Of a stretch of 64,000 bases of DNA, positions 9,203 through 16,343 are shown piece after piece (the stretch's first letter is position 1; the number at the start of each line of letters is the position of its first letter). This stretch comes from Homalodisca vitripennis. Its lineage: Eukaryota; Arthropoda; Insecta; Hemiptera; Cicadellidae. Made by a program: the position numbers and the translations under genes. Location of the stretch: the NCBI RefSeq assembly GCF_021130785.1, contig NC_060214.1, positions 48,421,001-48,485,000 of the forward strand, in the 5' to 3' direction. The notes under the pieces are model-generated. The model did no database searches. It worked only from the letters and a program-made list of their open reading frames with translations, and was not told where the DNA came from.

Positions 9203-9943
9203 TCATTCTTTCGACAATCTTAAATAAATTGTAGTTTTACTCTCATTTTTCAATAAATTACCTTCAGAGTCTTGTATAGTTAGAACGATTTTTTGAATTC
9301 TTTTAATATTTTTTCTAATTGGAATATAATCGATTTCATTCGGTTTTTCACTGATTTTTGATCCATAAGCAACATTTGGGAAAAAAGTGTACAAAATTTC
9401 AGATTCTTTGTGTAAATGTTCGGTATGATTTTCAAAACTAGGTTCAACGAGATTACAATGTACTTCAATTACATCGAACGGTCTAAATTTTGGCGTTTTA
9501 TTTCCTAAATATACCTGATTTGGCTCAATAGTTTCTTGAACAAACCCTAATAAATCTACAATAATTGCTGAAAACATTATTCTTACTGGTGATTTTATTT
9601 GAATTTTATTAGAGAGATAATTTTTTTGCATTTCAAACTTGTTTTCGTCAAAGTTTAAAGATTTATCTGATTGTTTGAATGTTTTCAGATAATTTTTAAG
9701 GGAATTTTTTATTTGATCGAAAGTATAATATCCTTTGTTTAAACCATAATATTTTGTTACGTTCTTCTCACTAAATCCTATACAATAAGGAGAACTTTCA
9801 CTAATATTTATTACAAAATTGTCAGAATAAAAACCGCTTAAACCGATAAAATAATTTGATTCTTCCTCTAAGTGTATAGGATGTTCCAAGTTTAAAACTA
9901 ATTTAGAGCTTTCTGAAGTCAACTTGAACAGCTTCATTTTCAT
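9203..9943 (-). CDS. minor capsid (penton-like) protein, single jelly roll
   Basis: A 246-residue protein that would form the pentameric capsid vertices. I recognise the conserved block at residues 153-172 (FRPFDVIEVHCNLV followed by E-P-S-F), the segment LYTFFPNVAYGSKISEKPNEI at about 184-204 (quoted only as landmarks L184-I204), and the final strand TTIYLRLSK, all typical of Polinton minor capsid proteins. The spacing of beta strands fits a single jelly roll. It is transcribed divergently from the packaging ATPase, with only 7 bp between the two start codons. A second in-frame ATG lies at codon 3. A 62-residue frame inside it is a shadow. Confidence 0.85.
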   Translation of the reverse strand: MKMKLFKLTSESSKLVLNLEHPIHLEEESNYFIGLSGFYSDNFVINISESSPYCIGFSEKNVTKYYGLNKGYYTFDQIKNSLKNYLKTFKQSDKSLNFDENKFEMQKNYLSNKIQIKSPVRIMFSAIIVDLLGFVQETIEPNQVYLGNKTPKFRPFDVIEVHCNLVEPSFENHTEHLHKESEILYTFFPNVAYGSKISEKPNEIDYIPIRKNIKRIQKIVLTIQDSEGNLLKNESKTTIYLRLSKE

Positions 9944-9953
9944 TATTTAAATG
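9935..9953. promoter_or_regulatory. shared divergent start region, two ATGs 7 bp apart
   Basis: The penton-like gene (minus, ATG ending 9943) and the ATPase gene (plus, ATG at 9951) are separated by TATTTAA. That near-palindromic TATTTAAATGG forms the start motif for one gene and CATTTAAATAATG for the other. Any 5' leader of either transcript must lie inside the other coding region, or the leaders are almost absent. Confidence 0.7.
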
Positions 9954-10637
9954 GAGAAATTTTTAAAGCAAAAAGATCAGATAAAACTTCAAACGTTTGA
10001 AGAAAATAAGAAAGATCAACCAATCAGATTGTTAATTGTTGGTTCAAGTGGATGTGGAAAAACAACTTTACTATTGAATTTTATCTACAATAGGTTGATT
10101 CCTTATTCCAATTTGTATGTTTTTAGTAAATCTTTAGAACAAGACGCCTATAAAAAATTACAAGAAAGATTTGAAAATATTGAGAAAAACTTAAGCAAAA
10201 AGGTATCACATTTTTATAATGCTTCTGAGGACATAGTTCCGTTAAGCGAATGTAAACCCAATTCGTTAATCGTTTTTGATGATTGTATTTTAGAAAATCA
10301 AGACGTTATTAAGGAATATTTCGTAATGTCCCGTCACAAAAACATATCTTGTATCTATCTTTCCCAATGCTTTTCAAAGGTTGATAAACAAGTTATAAGA
10401 AATAACCTGAATATGTTGTGTATTTTTAAGCAAGATGATCACTATTCGAGAAAGATTTATAACAATTATGTGGGATCTGATATGAGTTTTAACCACTTTA
10501 TTGAGTTATGTGATAAAATTTGGAAGGAAGACTACGGATTTTTAACTATTAATCTAACTTTGAAGCCTAAAAATGGTAAATATCTGAATAAATTTTCTAA
10601 TATAAATGCTGCTCAGTGGTCTGACAAATCTACTTGA
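9951..10637 (+). CDS. atp: FtsK/HerA-type DNA packaging ATPase
   Basis: A 228-residue P-loop ATPase that would pump element DNA into capsids. Walker A is G31-S-S-G-C-G-K37-T38, and Walker B is SLIVFDD ending D110-D111. The stretch MSRHKNISCIYLSQCFSKV at about 125-143 is the sensor region typical of the A32-like packaging ATPases of Polintons, virophages and large DNA viruses. The length is normal for Polintons. It sits at the head of the rightward virion-gene block. Start context is CATTATTTAAATGG. Confidence 0.93.
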   Translation: MEKFLKQKDQIKLQTFEENKKDQPIRLLIVGSSGCGKTTLLLNFIYNRLIPYSNLYVFSKSLEQDAYKKLQERFENIEKNLSKKVSHFYNASEDIVPLSECKPNSLIVFDDCILENQDVIKEYFVMSRHKNISCIYLSQCFSKVDKQVIRNNLNMLCIFKQDDHYSRKIYNNYVGSDMSFNHFIELCDKIWKEDYGFLTINLTLKPKNGKYLNKFSNINAAQWSDKST

Positions 10638-10719
10638 TAAAATATTTGTTACAATTATTTTTACATTATCTTTACTTTTTATTTACATTATGAAAATAAC
10701 AGAAAAACGGTAAATCTGT

Positions 10720-11104
10720 TCACGTTCCACGTTGTACGTTCCACGTTTTCACGTTTCGTGTTCACGTTCCACGTTTCGTGTTCACGTTCTCGTTCACGTT
10801 TTACGTTCCACGTTCACGTTTTACGTTCCACGTTCATGTTTCACGTTCATGTTTCACGTTCGTGTTTACGTTTCACGTTCGTGTTTCACGTTCGTGTTTC
10901 ACGTTCCACGTTCACGTTTTTACGTTCCACGTTCACGTTTTTACGTTCCACGTTCACGTTTTTACGTTCCACGTTCACGTTTTTACGTTCCACGTTCACG
11001 TTTTTACGTTCCACGTTCACGTTTTTACGTTCCACGTTCGTGTTTCACGTTCCACGTTCACGTTTCGTGTTCACGTTTCCACGTTCCACGTTTACGTTTC
11101 AAAA
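10720..11104 (+). repeat. CACGTT-based tandem repeat tract inside the Polinton
   Basis: About 385 bp built from variants of T/CACGTTC. At its core are five perfect 21-bp units, TACGTTCCACGTTCACGTTTT, starting at 10921, 10942, 10963, 10984 and 11005, followed by a sixth partial copy at 11026. Outside the core the same words recur in irregular order. The plus strand is almost all T, C and G with A only in ACG. Because units are multiples of 3 and lack stops, three overlapping open frames of 111-130 residues run through it; I do not regard these as genes. It fills the only large gap in the right half of the element, just before the core-protein gene. A role as enhancer, origin or spacer is unproven. 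Confidence 0.92.
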
Positions 11105-11117
11105 TTTTTCTAATTAA

Positions 11118-12425
11118 ATGGTGAACGTAACTTCTGAAGAAGCGAAAAAACTTGATCAAATCGAAAAGAAATTAATCAAAGAATTTAAAGAACAGATTCG
11201 AATTGATGAAAAAGAACAAGAATTTATTCAAAAAATTAATCAACCTGTAACTTCTGCAATAAAAAATGTTGAGGGCAAAATTGAAAACGTTTTAAGCGAT
11301 AATCAAAATTTAATGAATTTGGTTCCAGTTGTACGACAATTTGCAGATATTTCGATTCCAGAATCTGAGTTTGAATTGCCAAAATTACCATCTTCAACAC
11401 CATTTAGACCTCGAATCATTGAAGACTCTACCATAGTTGAACCAATAAGTCCTGGAACAACGGATATAATAATTGGTGAAATTGGTAAAAAATTTCTTCC
11501 TAGAGCGAAGGATGATAAATTTGGTTTGTATTGGGACAGAAAAAAGAAAAGTTTTATGATTGGAAATTTGCCCGTGAATTTTGAACAAAATGATATAATT
11601 ATTAATGAAAAAATGTACGAAGGTACTCAAGGTTTATGGAGATTATTAACAGACAATGACGTTCCAAAAGATAATTTATATTATGAAGAAGATTTGAAAA
11701 AGTATACAGAAATTTTATGGGAATCTGACTCAATTTACAAAAATAATGATCCATCTACTAAGAAGCCTAAGTCAAGTAGAGGTAAAAAATATATCAATTT
11801 GATTAAACCAATTTGGGAAAAACGAATCGAAGGATCAGGTGTAAGAAAATACAATGATAATAAGATTGAGTACAGATATATCGACGATTTGACAAAACTC
11901 GATGGAATTATTAATTATATTTATGCTCAAGAGAAGGCTGGAAATAACAATTTTTTGAATGAAAAGAAAGCAATTAAAGATTTTATTTCGAACAAACTTG
12001 ACGAAATGATTGAAAAACCTGATGGAATTAAATATTTAAAGCGAGTTTTGCCAGCAATAAGTTCATCTATGATTGAAGGTAGCGGACTTTTGAATGATTT
12101 TATCAACAATTTACCTTTTGAATTACACGTACCAACTTATCAGTATCTGGGGCCTGGCACAAAACTCGAAAAAAGACTAAAAAGAGGAGATCCTGGTATA
12201 AATAAATTAGACCAAGCTGCTATGGAACACGATATTTTTTATGCAAAACATAGAGACACAAATTCCAGACATATTGCGGATAAAACTTTGCAAGATAAGG
12301 CAATGGATCGATTTTTATCAAAAGATGCTAGTTTAGGTGAAAGATTTGTTGCACTTCCAACAGTTGGAGCAATGTTTTTGAAGAGAAAACTAGGAATGGG
12401 AATTGAAGAGAACTTGAAATTTTAA
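11118..12425 (+). CDS. virion core protein with parvovirus-type phospholipase A2 domain
   Basis: A 435-residue protein. The N-terminus (1-60) is a charged helix. Residues about 130-235 (FGLYWD...FMIGNLPV...YEGTQGLWRLL...IKPIWEKR) match a domain I know from many arthropod Polintons. The C-terminal part is a phospholipase A2 of the parvovirus VP1 type, with calcium loop Y343-L-G-P-G and catalytic pair H371-D372 in MEHDIFYA. This enzyme helps parvoviruses leave endosomes. Two IEGSG sequences (237-241 and 319-323) fit the adenovirus protease rule (M/I/L)xGx|G and would give pieces of about 240, 82 and 113 residues, the last holding the lipase. The protease gene follows 8 bp downstream. Start context is TTTTTCTAATTAAATGG. 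Confidence 0.88.
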   Translation: MVNVTSEEAKKLDQIEKKLIKEFKEQIRIDEKEQEFIQKINQPVTSAIKNVEGKIENVLSDNQNLMNLVPVVRQFADISIPESEFELPKLPSSTPFRPRIIEDSTIVEPISPGTTDIIIGEIGKKFLPRAKDDKFGLYWDRKKKSFMIGNLPVNFEQNDIIINEKMYEGTQGLWRLLTDNDVPKDNLYYEEDLKKYTEILWESDSIYKNNDPSTKKPKSSRGKKYINLIKPIWEKRIEGSGVRKYNDNKIEYRYIDDLTKLDGIINYIYAQEKAGNNNFLNEKKAIKDFISNKLDEMIEKPDGIKYLKRVLPAISSSMIEGSGLLNDFINNLPFELHVPTYQYLGPGTKLEKRLKRGDPGINKLDQAAMEHDIFYAKHRDTNSRHIADKTLQDKAMDRFLSKDASLGERFVALPTVGAMFLKRKLGMGIEENLKF

Positions 12426-12433
12426 CTATATAA

Positions 12434-13297
12434 ATGGAGGTGAACGTAAATTTCAGTAAAAATCAGAAAGAAAAAATAAAATCCGCTTTTAAGAAAAAAA
12501 TACCCGTTAGTATTCAATTTAAAATAGATCAACTAAAAAATGGCGAAGATAAGATATTTTTAACAAATAGACAATACAATAAACTCGAAAAACATAAGAA
12601 AAACAATAAAGGAACCAGAATAGAATTTTCTTATAATCAGTTGAAAGAACTTAAAAATGGTGGACTTTTGAAAGATTTATTAGATTTTGGAGAAAATATT
12701 CCAGTTGTTAAAAATGTTGTTCCTTATGTTCGTAAAGCTGCTCCAATCGTTAAAAAAGATGTGATTCCTATTGTTCGAAACATTTTAAATTGGTTAGATA
12801 AAGAGTTGGAAGATGTTACAGGATCTGGATTAGATGAAAAAACTTTGAATTACGTGAAATCAAACATCGGAAAAAAATTTGAACCCTTAACATTCGGGGA
12901 ATTGGAAGAAATCTGCAAAAATATTAAACATTTTAGAGGAATCTTCATGAGAGATACATTACCTGAAAAAGTTAAGAAATTTGAATGTGGAATTGTGAAT
13001 TTAGACTCGATTATGGGAAGTGGAACGCATTGGATTTGTTATTATAAAAATGATAAGAATGCATGTTATTTTGATTCGTATGGAAGAATTGAGGACAAAC
13101 CACCTATAGAATTGATTAAATATTTGAAAAAATCAAGCGTCTACTACAATGATTCTCAGATTCAAGACTATAAAGATCCCCCAATTTGTAGTCATTTATG
13201 TGTTTTTGTTTTGAATGAACTGAGTACTGGTAAAGATTTTAAAGAAGTTGTTAACAAATTATTGCTTAATAAATATGGATTCACAAAATATTTTTGA
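12434..13297 (+). CDS. pro: adenain-like cysteine protease with N-terminal core-protein-like extension
   Basis: A 287-residue protein. Residues about 138-287 form an adenovirus-type (C5/Ulp1-like) cysteine protease with H199 (GTHWICYY), D214 (FDSYG), a candidate oxyanion glutamine Q244 and nucleophile C252 in PICSHLCVF. It would mature virion proteins. The usual Gly after the catalytic Cys is Ser here. Residues 1-127 are not part of the protease fold. They are basic, with repeated short segments (VNVNFSKNQ..., IEFSYNQLKELKNGGLL) and hydrophobic helices VVKNVVPYV and IVRNIL, reminiscent of the pX-like core protein that is often separate in related elements. VTGSG at 128-132 joins the halves. 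Start context is TTTTAACTATATAAATGG. The 3' end overlaps the next gene by 23 bp. Confidence 0.86.
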   Translation: MEVNVNFSKNQKEKIKSAFKKKIPVSIQFKIDQLKNGEDKIFLTNRQYNKLEKHKKNNKGTRIEFSYNQLKELKNGGLLKDLLDFGENIPVVKNVVPYVRKAAPIVKKDVIPIVRNILNWLDKELEDVTGSGLDEKTLNYVKSNIGKKFEPLTFGELEEICKNIKHFRGIFMRDTLPEKVKKFECGIVNLDSIMGSGTHWICYYKNDKNACYFDSYGRIEDKPPIELIKYLKKSSVYYNDSQIQDYKDPPICSHLCVFVLNELSTGKDFKEVVNKLLLNKYGFTKYF

Positions 13298-14183
13298 CGT
13301 ATTTGGAACACAAATTATTCAAAATGTAGATAATAGTTTGAATTTTGATAGTTTGAGAAATGAGTTTGATAACAAGTTAGAAAATGTATTACAAAACCTT
13401 CCAGATTCAGATATGTTTGCTGTCGAGATTGAAGATTTTAAAGCAGAATATGATAACAAACTTGCAAATTTCATGAGTTCAAATGAAGTTGCTGATAAAA
13501 TAAAAACATTGGAAAAAGAAGTTGATGATGGTGTAAAAAAATTATTTACCAATTTAATGTCTCACATCGAAAAAGCTGATGAAATTACTGAAGCGATCAA
13601 AGTTGAAAAGAATTATGTTAGTTTGGCTAATAAGAAAAGAATTGTCGGTGTTCGACCTGGTATTGACAAACATGATGTTGTTGTTAAAGAACAAATTTTA
13701 AAACCTCTAAAATTATCAGAAAACATCGATATTGTTGATTTACATGATCCGAATGTTAAAAATGCCTTAGATTTTAAAGGAAAAAGAATTAGCGGTGTTA
13801 GTAAAGGAATTAATCCATTTGATGTTGTTGTAATGATTCAATTAGAAGATCCTATTAAAATGTTTAATGAACTAAAACAAAATTACGAGAATCATAAACA
13901 GCATGTTAAAGATTTTACAACAGAAGTCTATGACAAGTTAGAAGCCAGAAATAGAAGATCAGTAGACGATGTTGGTGAAATTAATGAAAAACTTACTAAT
14001 TTTAAAGAGTCTTTTGATAAGTTTAGTTTAGATGCTACGAAAACTTTTGAGAATATTGGTCATAAATTTGTTGAATACAATGATTCTTATGCTGTCAAAT
14101 TTCAAAAATTAGAAAAAAAACTTAATAATATGGAGGAAGATCTTACTGAAATAGGTATTCGCGTAGGGTTTTATGCACGATAA
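13275..14183 (+). CDS. coiled-coil protein with fibre-shaft-like repeats, possible attachment fibre
   Basis: A 302-residue protein. I start it at 13275 (M-D-S-Q; context TAATAAATATGG) rather than at an ATG 27 bp upstream, because this matches the neighbours' start motif. Residues 1-115 and 200-302 have heptad-like hydrophobic spacing (coiled coil). Between them are two copies, 49 residues apart, of K-R-I-x-G-V-x-x-G-I-x-x-x-D-V-V-V-x-x-Q (R122 and R171). The pattern is close to the N-K-x-I-x-N-V-x-x-P-x(4)-D-A-x-x-K repeats of trimeric phage tail fibres. RNRRS near 228 is a dibasic site. A trimeric fibre or spike on the capsid vertex is a reasonable inference; I know no named homologue. Confidence 0.7.
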   Translation: MDSQNIFDVFGTQIIQNVDNSLNFDSLRNEFDNKLENVLQNLPDSDMFAVEIEDFKAEYDNKLANFMSSNEVADKIKTLEKEVDDGVKKLFTNLMSHIEKADEITEAIKVEKNYVSLANKKRIVGVRPGIDKHDVVVKEQILKPLKLSENIDIVDLHDPNVKNALDFKGKRISGVSKGINPFDVVVMIQLEDPIKMFNELKQNYENHKQHVKDFTTEVYDKLEARNRRSVDDVGEINEKLTNFKESFDKFSLDATKTFENIGHKFVEYNDSYAVKFQKLEKKLNNMEEDLTEIGIRVGFYAR

Positions 14184-14198
14184 ATTTTCCCTAAATAA

Positions 14199-14342
14199 AT
14201 GGCGCTCATATATTGTGTGAGGTGTAAGGCAAAAACTGAAACAAATGATATAAAATACTATGCAAATATCAATGGAGTTAAAAGAATTTCGGGAAAATGT
14301 GCTGAATGTAACTCAAAAAAGAGTCAATTTATAAAAACTTGA
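14199..14342 (+). CDS. 47-residue zinc-ribbon protein
   Basis: A short gene with start context TTTTCCCTAAATAAATGG and a single TGA stop. It encodes a zinc ribbon with C6, C9, C34 and C37 and the layout YCVRCKAKTET...NGVKRISGKC..C..KKSQFIK. The N-terminal 50 residues of the integrase have the same spacing and similar words (HCHKCKKKT, NGLYRIAAKC, KSKFIK), so the two are paralogous copies of a DUF5679-like ribbon. The function is unknown. It lies in the virion-gene block, so a small virion or DNA-binding role is possible. Confidence 0.8.
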   Translation: MALIYCVRCKAKTETNDIKYYANINGVKRISGKCAECNSKKSQFIKT

Positions 14343-14370
14343 TTTTGAAATTTTTTCCTAATAAATAGAG

Positions 14371-14769
14371 ATGGCGGGACATTACAGTGCTTTCGATCTT
14401 TTTATCATGCAACACGAAAGAGATTTGAAAAAAGAACATTGGGATGACATTTCTCAAAAATATGAATTATCCGAAGATATGATGAGATTATACGTAAACA
14501 AATTGAATTGGTATAACATTGCTAAATATCAAACTTTATCATCAGAGTTCATTCAAGAAAATATACATTATCAATTAAAAGATCATATGTCTGTTCTTTG
14601 TCTCTATCAACACTTGAGTATAAAGTTTTTGGATGAAAATAAAGATACAGTTGATTGGAACAATATTATAGATAGCGGTTACTATCCTGTGCAAATTTTA
14701 TTGAAATATGTGACCGAGATCGCAAAATTTAAGGAAGAGAATCCTGAATATGACGAAGTAGATCATTAA
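14371..14769 (+). CDS. W-x-x-I repeat protein, unknown function
   Basis: A 132-residue acidic helical protein with a loose repeat: WDDISQKYELSEDMM at 24, WYNIAKYQTLSSEFI at 47, LYQHLSIKFL at 78 and WNNII at 96. Repeats of this W-x-x-I / Y-x-x-LS-x-x-F-I kind are common in giant viruses and some phages, where they have no settled function. The start context is slightly different: TTTTTTCCTAATAAATAGAGATGG has the TAAAT element 7 bp upstream of the ATG. It precedes the major capsid gene, with a 130-bp AT-rich gap. Confidence 0.72.
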   Translation: MAGHYSAFDLFIMQHERDLKKEHWDDISQKYELSEDMMRLYVNKLNWYNIAKYQTLSSEFIQENIHYQLKDHMSVLCLYQHLSIKFLDENKDTVDWNNIIDSGYYPVQILLKYVTEIAKFKEENPEYDEVDH

Positions 14770-14901
14770 AAATGACTCTAATCTTTTTAATTATTTTACT
14801 AAAATTTATATCTTTTCTTATAAAAACGTACATTAGATCGATGAAAAAATGATATCTTTCTTATACATGATGTTTAAAATTTCTAAATTTTCTCTTATTA
14901 A

Positions 14902-16086
14902 ATGGCGGACTACAGAAAATATGCTAGTGATATTGAAAGGGCGGAGTTTAAAAATTTCTATCCAATTAGTAAACAACATTTGAATGAACCGAATAAAAGA
15001 ACTGAGTTTAATATTGATTTTGGAGATAACTTTTGCTCGTCTAACTTCCAGTTTTATATTTCTGGAACTTTAACAAAACAAGATGGTCAAGCATATCTTG
15101 GAACTGATAATGTTAGATTAATCGATAATTTTATACCGTTTTTATTTTCTAAGATTGAAGTAAGAAAACACAATAAATTGATAGAAGAAGTCGAAAACTG
15201 TGGCCAATTAAGCACAATTAAAGGAACTATTTCGTATTCAAAAAGTGATGTATTTTCAAACAGTTTTGAATCAACTTTTAAATTTGGACAATTTGAAGCG
15301 GTCGGTGATTTAGCACATTTCGGCTTAGGATTTTTTGAAAATGTTACTATTCCGATCTATAAAGGAGGATTTTATCTAAGTTTTATAAGAGCAGAAGACG
15401 ATGATGTGATTCTGAAGACTGCAACTGGAAATGTTATGCCTGTTGATGGAAAAATAACAATTACAGATTTTTTTATTAGAGTTCCAATGATTGATTATAA
15501 AACCACGAGTAAAATTAGATTGATTGATGAAATTACAAAAAGTCAAAACATTATGTTTAATTTTCTAGATTGGCAATGTATTGAACAAAAAGGTATTTCC
15601 GGAACAACTTATTCGTTCGATATCACAAATATTTATAGAAATATCTTCAATCCCAAGTTCGTTATCATCGGTTTTCAAACAGATAGACAGAATAATCAAG
15701 AAAAAAATCCTTCAAAGTTTGATACTTTGGATGTGAAAAATATCAGAGTAAAATTGAATGGTTCTTATTATCCAGATGAATTACAAAATTTAAACATTTC
15801 CGGTGGTCTTTTCAGAATCATGTATCAGATGTATCAAGATTTTAAGAAAGTTTACTACAAAAATATGGAAATGTATTACAACCCCAAAGAATTTATAGCA
15901 AATAGACCCATTTATGTCATTGATACAACAAAGAGTTTGACAAATATTTCTAGTTCAAAGAACGATATAATTATCAATATGGATTTTCAAAAAGCTGTTA
16001 CAAACGCGATTTGTTATGTGGTTGTGGTTTCTGAGAAATTTTTAGCCTATGATGTGATTAAGAACGATATTAGAGAAATTCAGTAG
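14902..16086 (+). CDS. mcp: major capsid protein, double jelly roll
   Basis: A 394-residue protein that would build the hexons of an icosahedral shell. The recognisable block is FVIIGFQTDRQNNQEKNP near residues 253-270, followed by F-D and V-K-N-I-R-V-K-L-N, which is typical of the second jelly roll in Polinton capsid proteins. So is the ending RPIYVIDTT (335-343) and a final hydrophobic strand AICYVVVVSEKFLAYD. The N-terminal half (about 15-215) fits the first jelly roll. The protein is on the short side for the family but has no visible truncation. Start context is TTTTCTCTTATTAAATGG. The stop overlaps the convergent 80-residue gene by 7 bp. Confidence 0.85.
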   Translation: MADYRKYASDIERAEFKNFYPISKQHLNEPNKRTEFNIDFGDNFCSSNFQFYISGTLTKQDGQAYLGTDNVRLIDNFIPFLFSKIEVRKHNKLIEEVENCGQLSTIKGTISYSKSDVFSNSFESTFKFGQFEAVGDLAHFGLGFFENVTIPIYKGGFYLSFIRAEDDDVILKTATGNVMPVDGKITITDFFIRVPMIDYKTTSKIRLIDEITKSQNIMFNFLDWQCIEQKGISGTTYSFDITNIYRNIFNPKFVIIGFQTDRQNNQEKNPSKFDTLDVKNIRVKLNGSYYPDELQNLNISGGLFRIMYQMYQDFKKVYYKNMEMYYNPKEFIANRPIYVIDTTKSLTNISSSKNDIIINMDFQKAVTNAICYVVVVSEKFLAYDVIKNDIREIQ

Positions 16087-16322
16087 TTAATGATGTTCAT
16101 ATTGTTCTCTTTCATTCCTTCTAAAACTTCAAAAATATACTCTTTCGCCGATGAAAAATCTCGATTTCTTCCGGAATAATCTTTATAATCATAAACAAAA
16201 TATCCTAAATAGTTGTACAATAGAATGAAATTATTTCTTTTTATCTCTGTTGTAGAAATGTAAACACAAACATTTGCGCTGAAAAATTTATATCTCGGCA
16301 GACTTAGTTCCATAATCTCCAT
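16080..16322 (-). CDS. 80-residue hypothetical protein
   Basis: A short protein rich in Tyr, Asn and charged residues, with no motif I recognise. No transmembrane segment is clear. It is supported as a gene by its tight fit: the stop overlaps the major capsid stop by 7 bp, and its ATG (AATAAATGG) lies 17 bp from the divergent ATG of the last gene, both with the element's start motif. Function unknown. Confidence 0.6.
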   Translation of the reverse strand: MEIMELSLPRYKFFSANVCVYISTTEIKRNNFILLYNYLGYFVYDYKDYSGRNRDFSSAKEYIFEVLEGMKENNMNIINY

Positions 16323-16343
16323 TTATTCTTTTTGTTTAAATGG
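16318..16343. promoter_or_regulatory. divergent start motif pair CCATTTA...TAAATGG
   Basis: The start codons of the 80-residue gene (minus) and the zinc-ribbon gene (plus) are separated by 17 bp. The interval reads CCATTTATTCTTTTTGTTTAAATGG in pieces: CCATTTA, a T-rich tract, then TTTAAATGG. Thus TAAATGG occurs facing both ways, one of two such compact divergent junctions in the element. Confidence 0.65.

Noticed and set aside
9280..9468. 62-residue frame within the penton-like gene on the same strand
   Set aside because: Out-of-frame shadow of the conserved capsid protein.
10732..11124. Three overlapping open frames of 111-130 residues
   Set aside because: They all run through the CACGTT tandem array, whose 21-bp unit lacks stops. 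The proteins are low-complexity and one overlaps the next gene's start.
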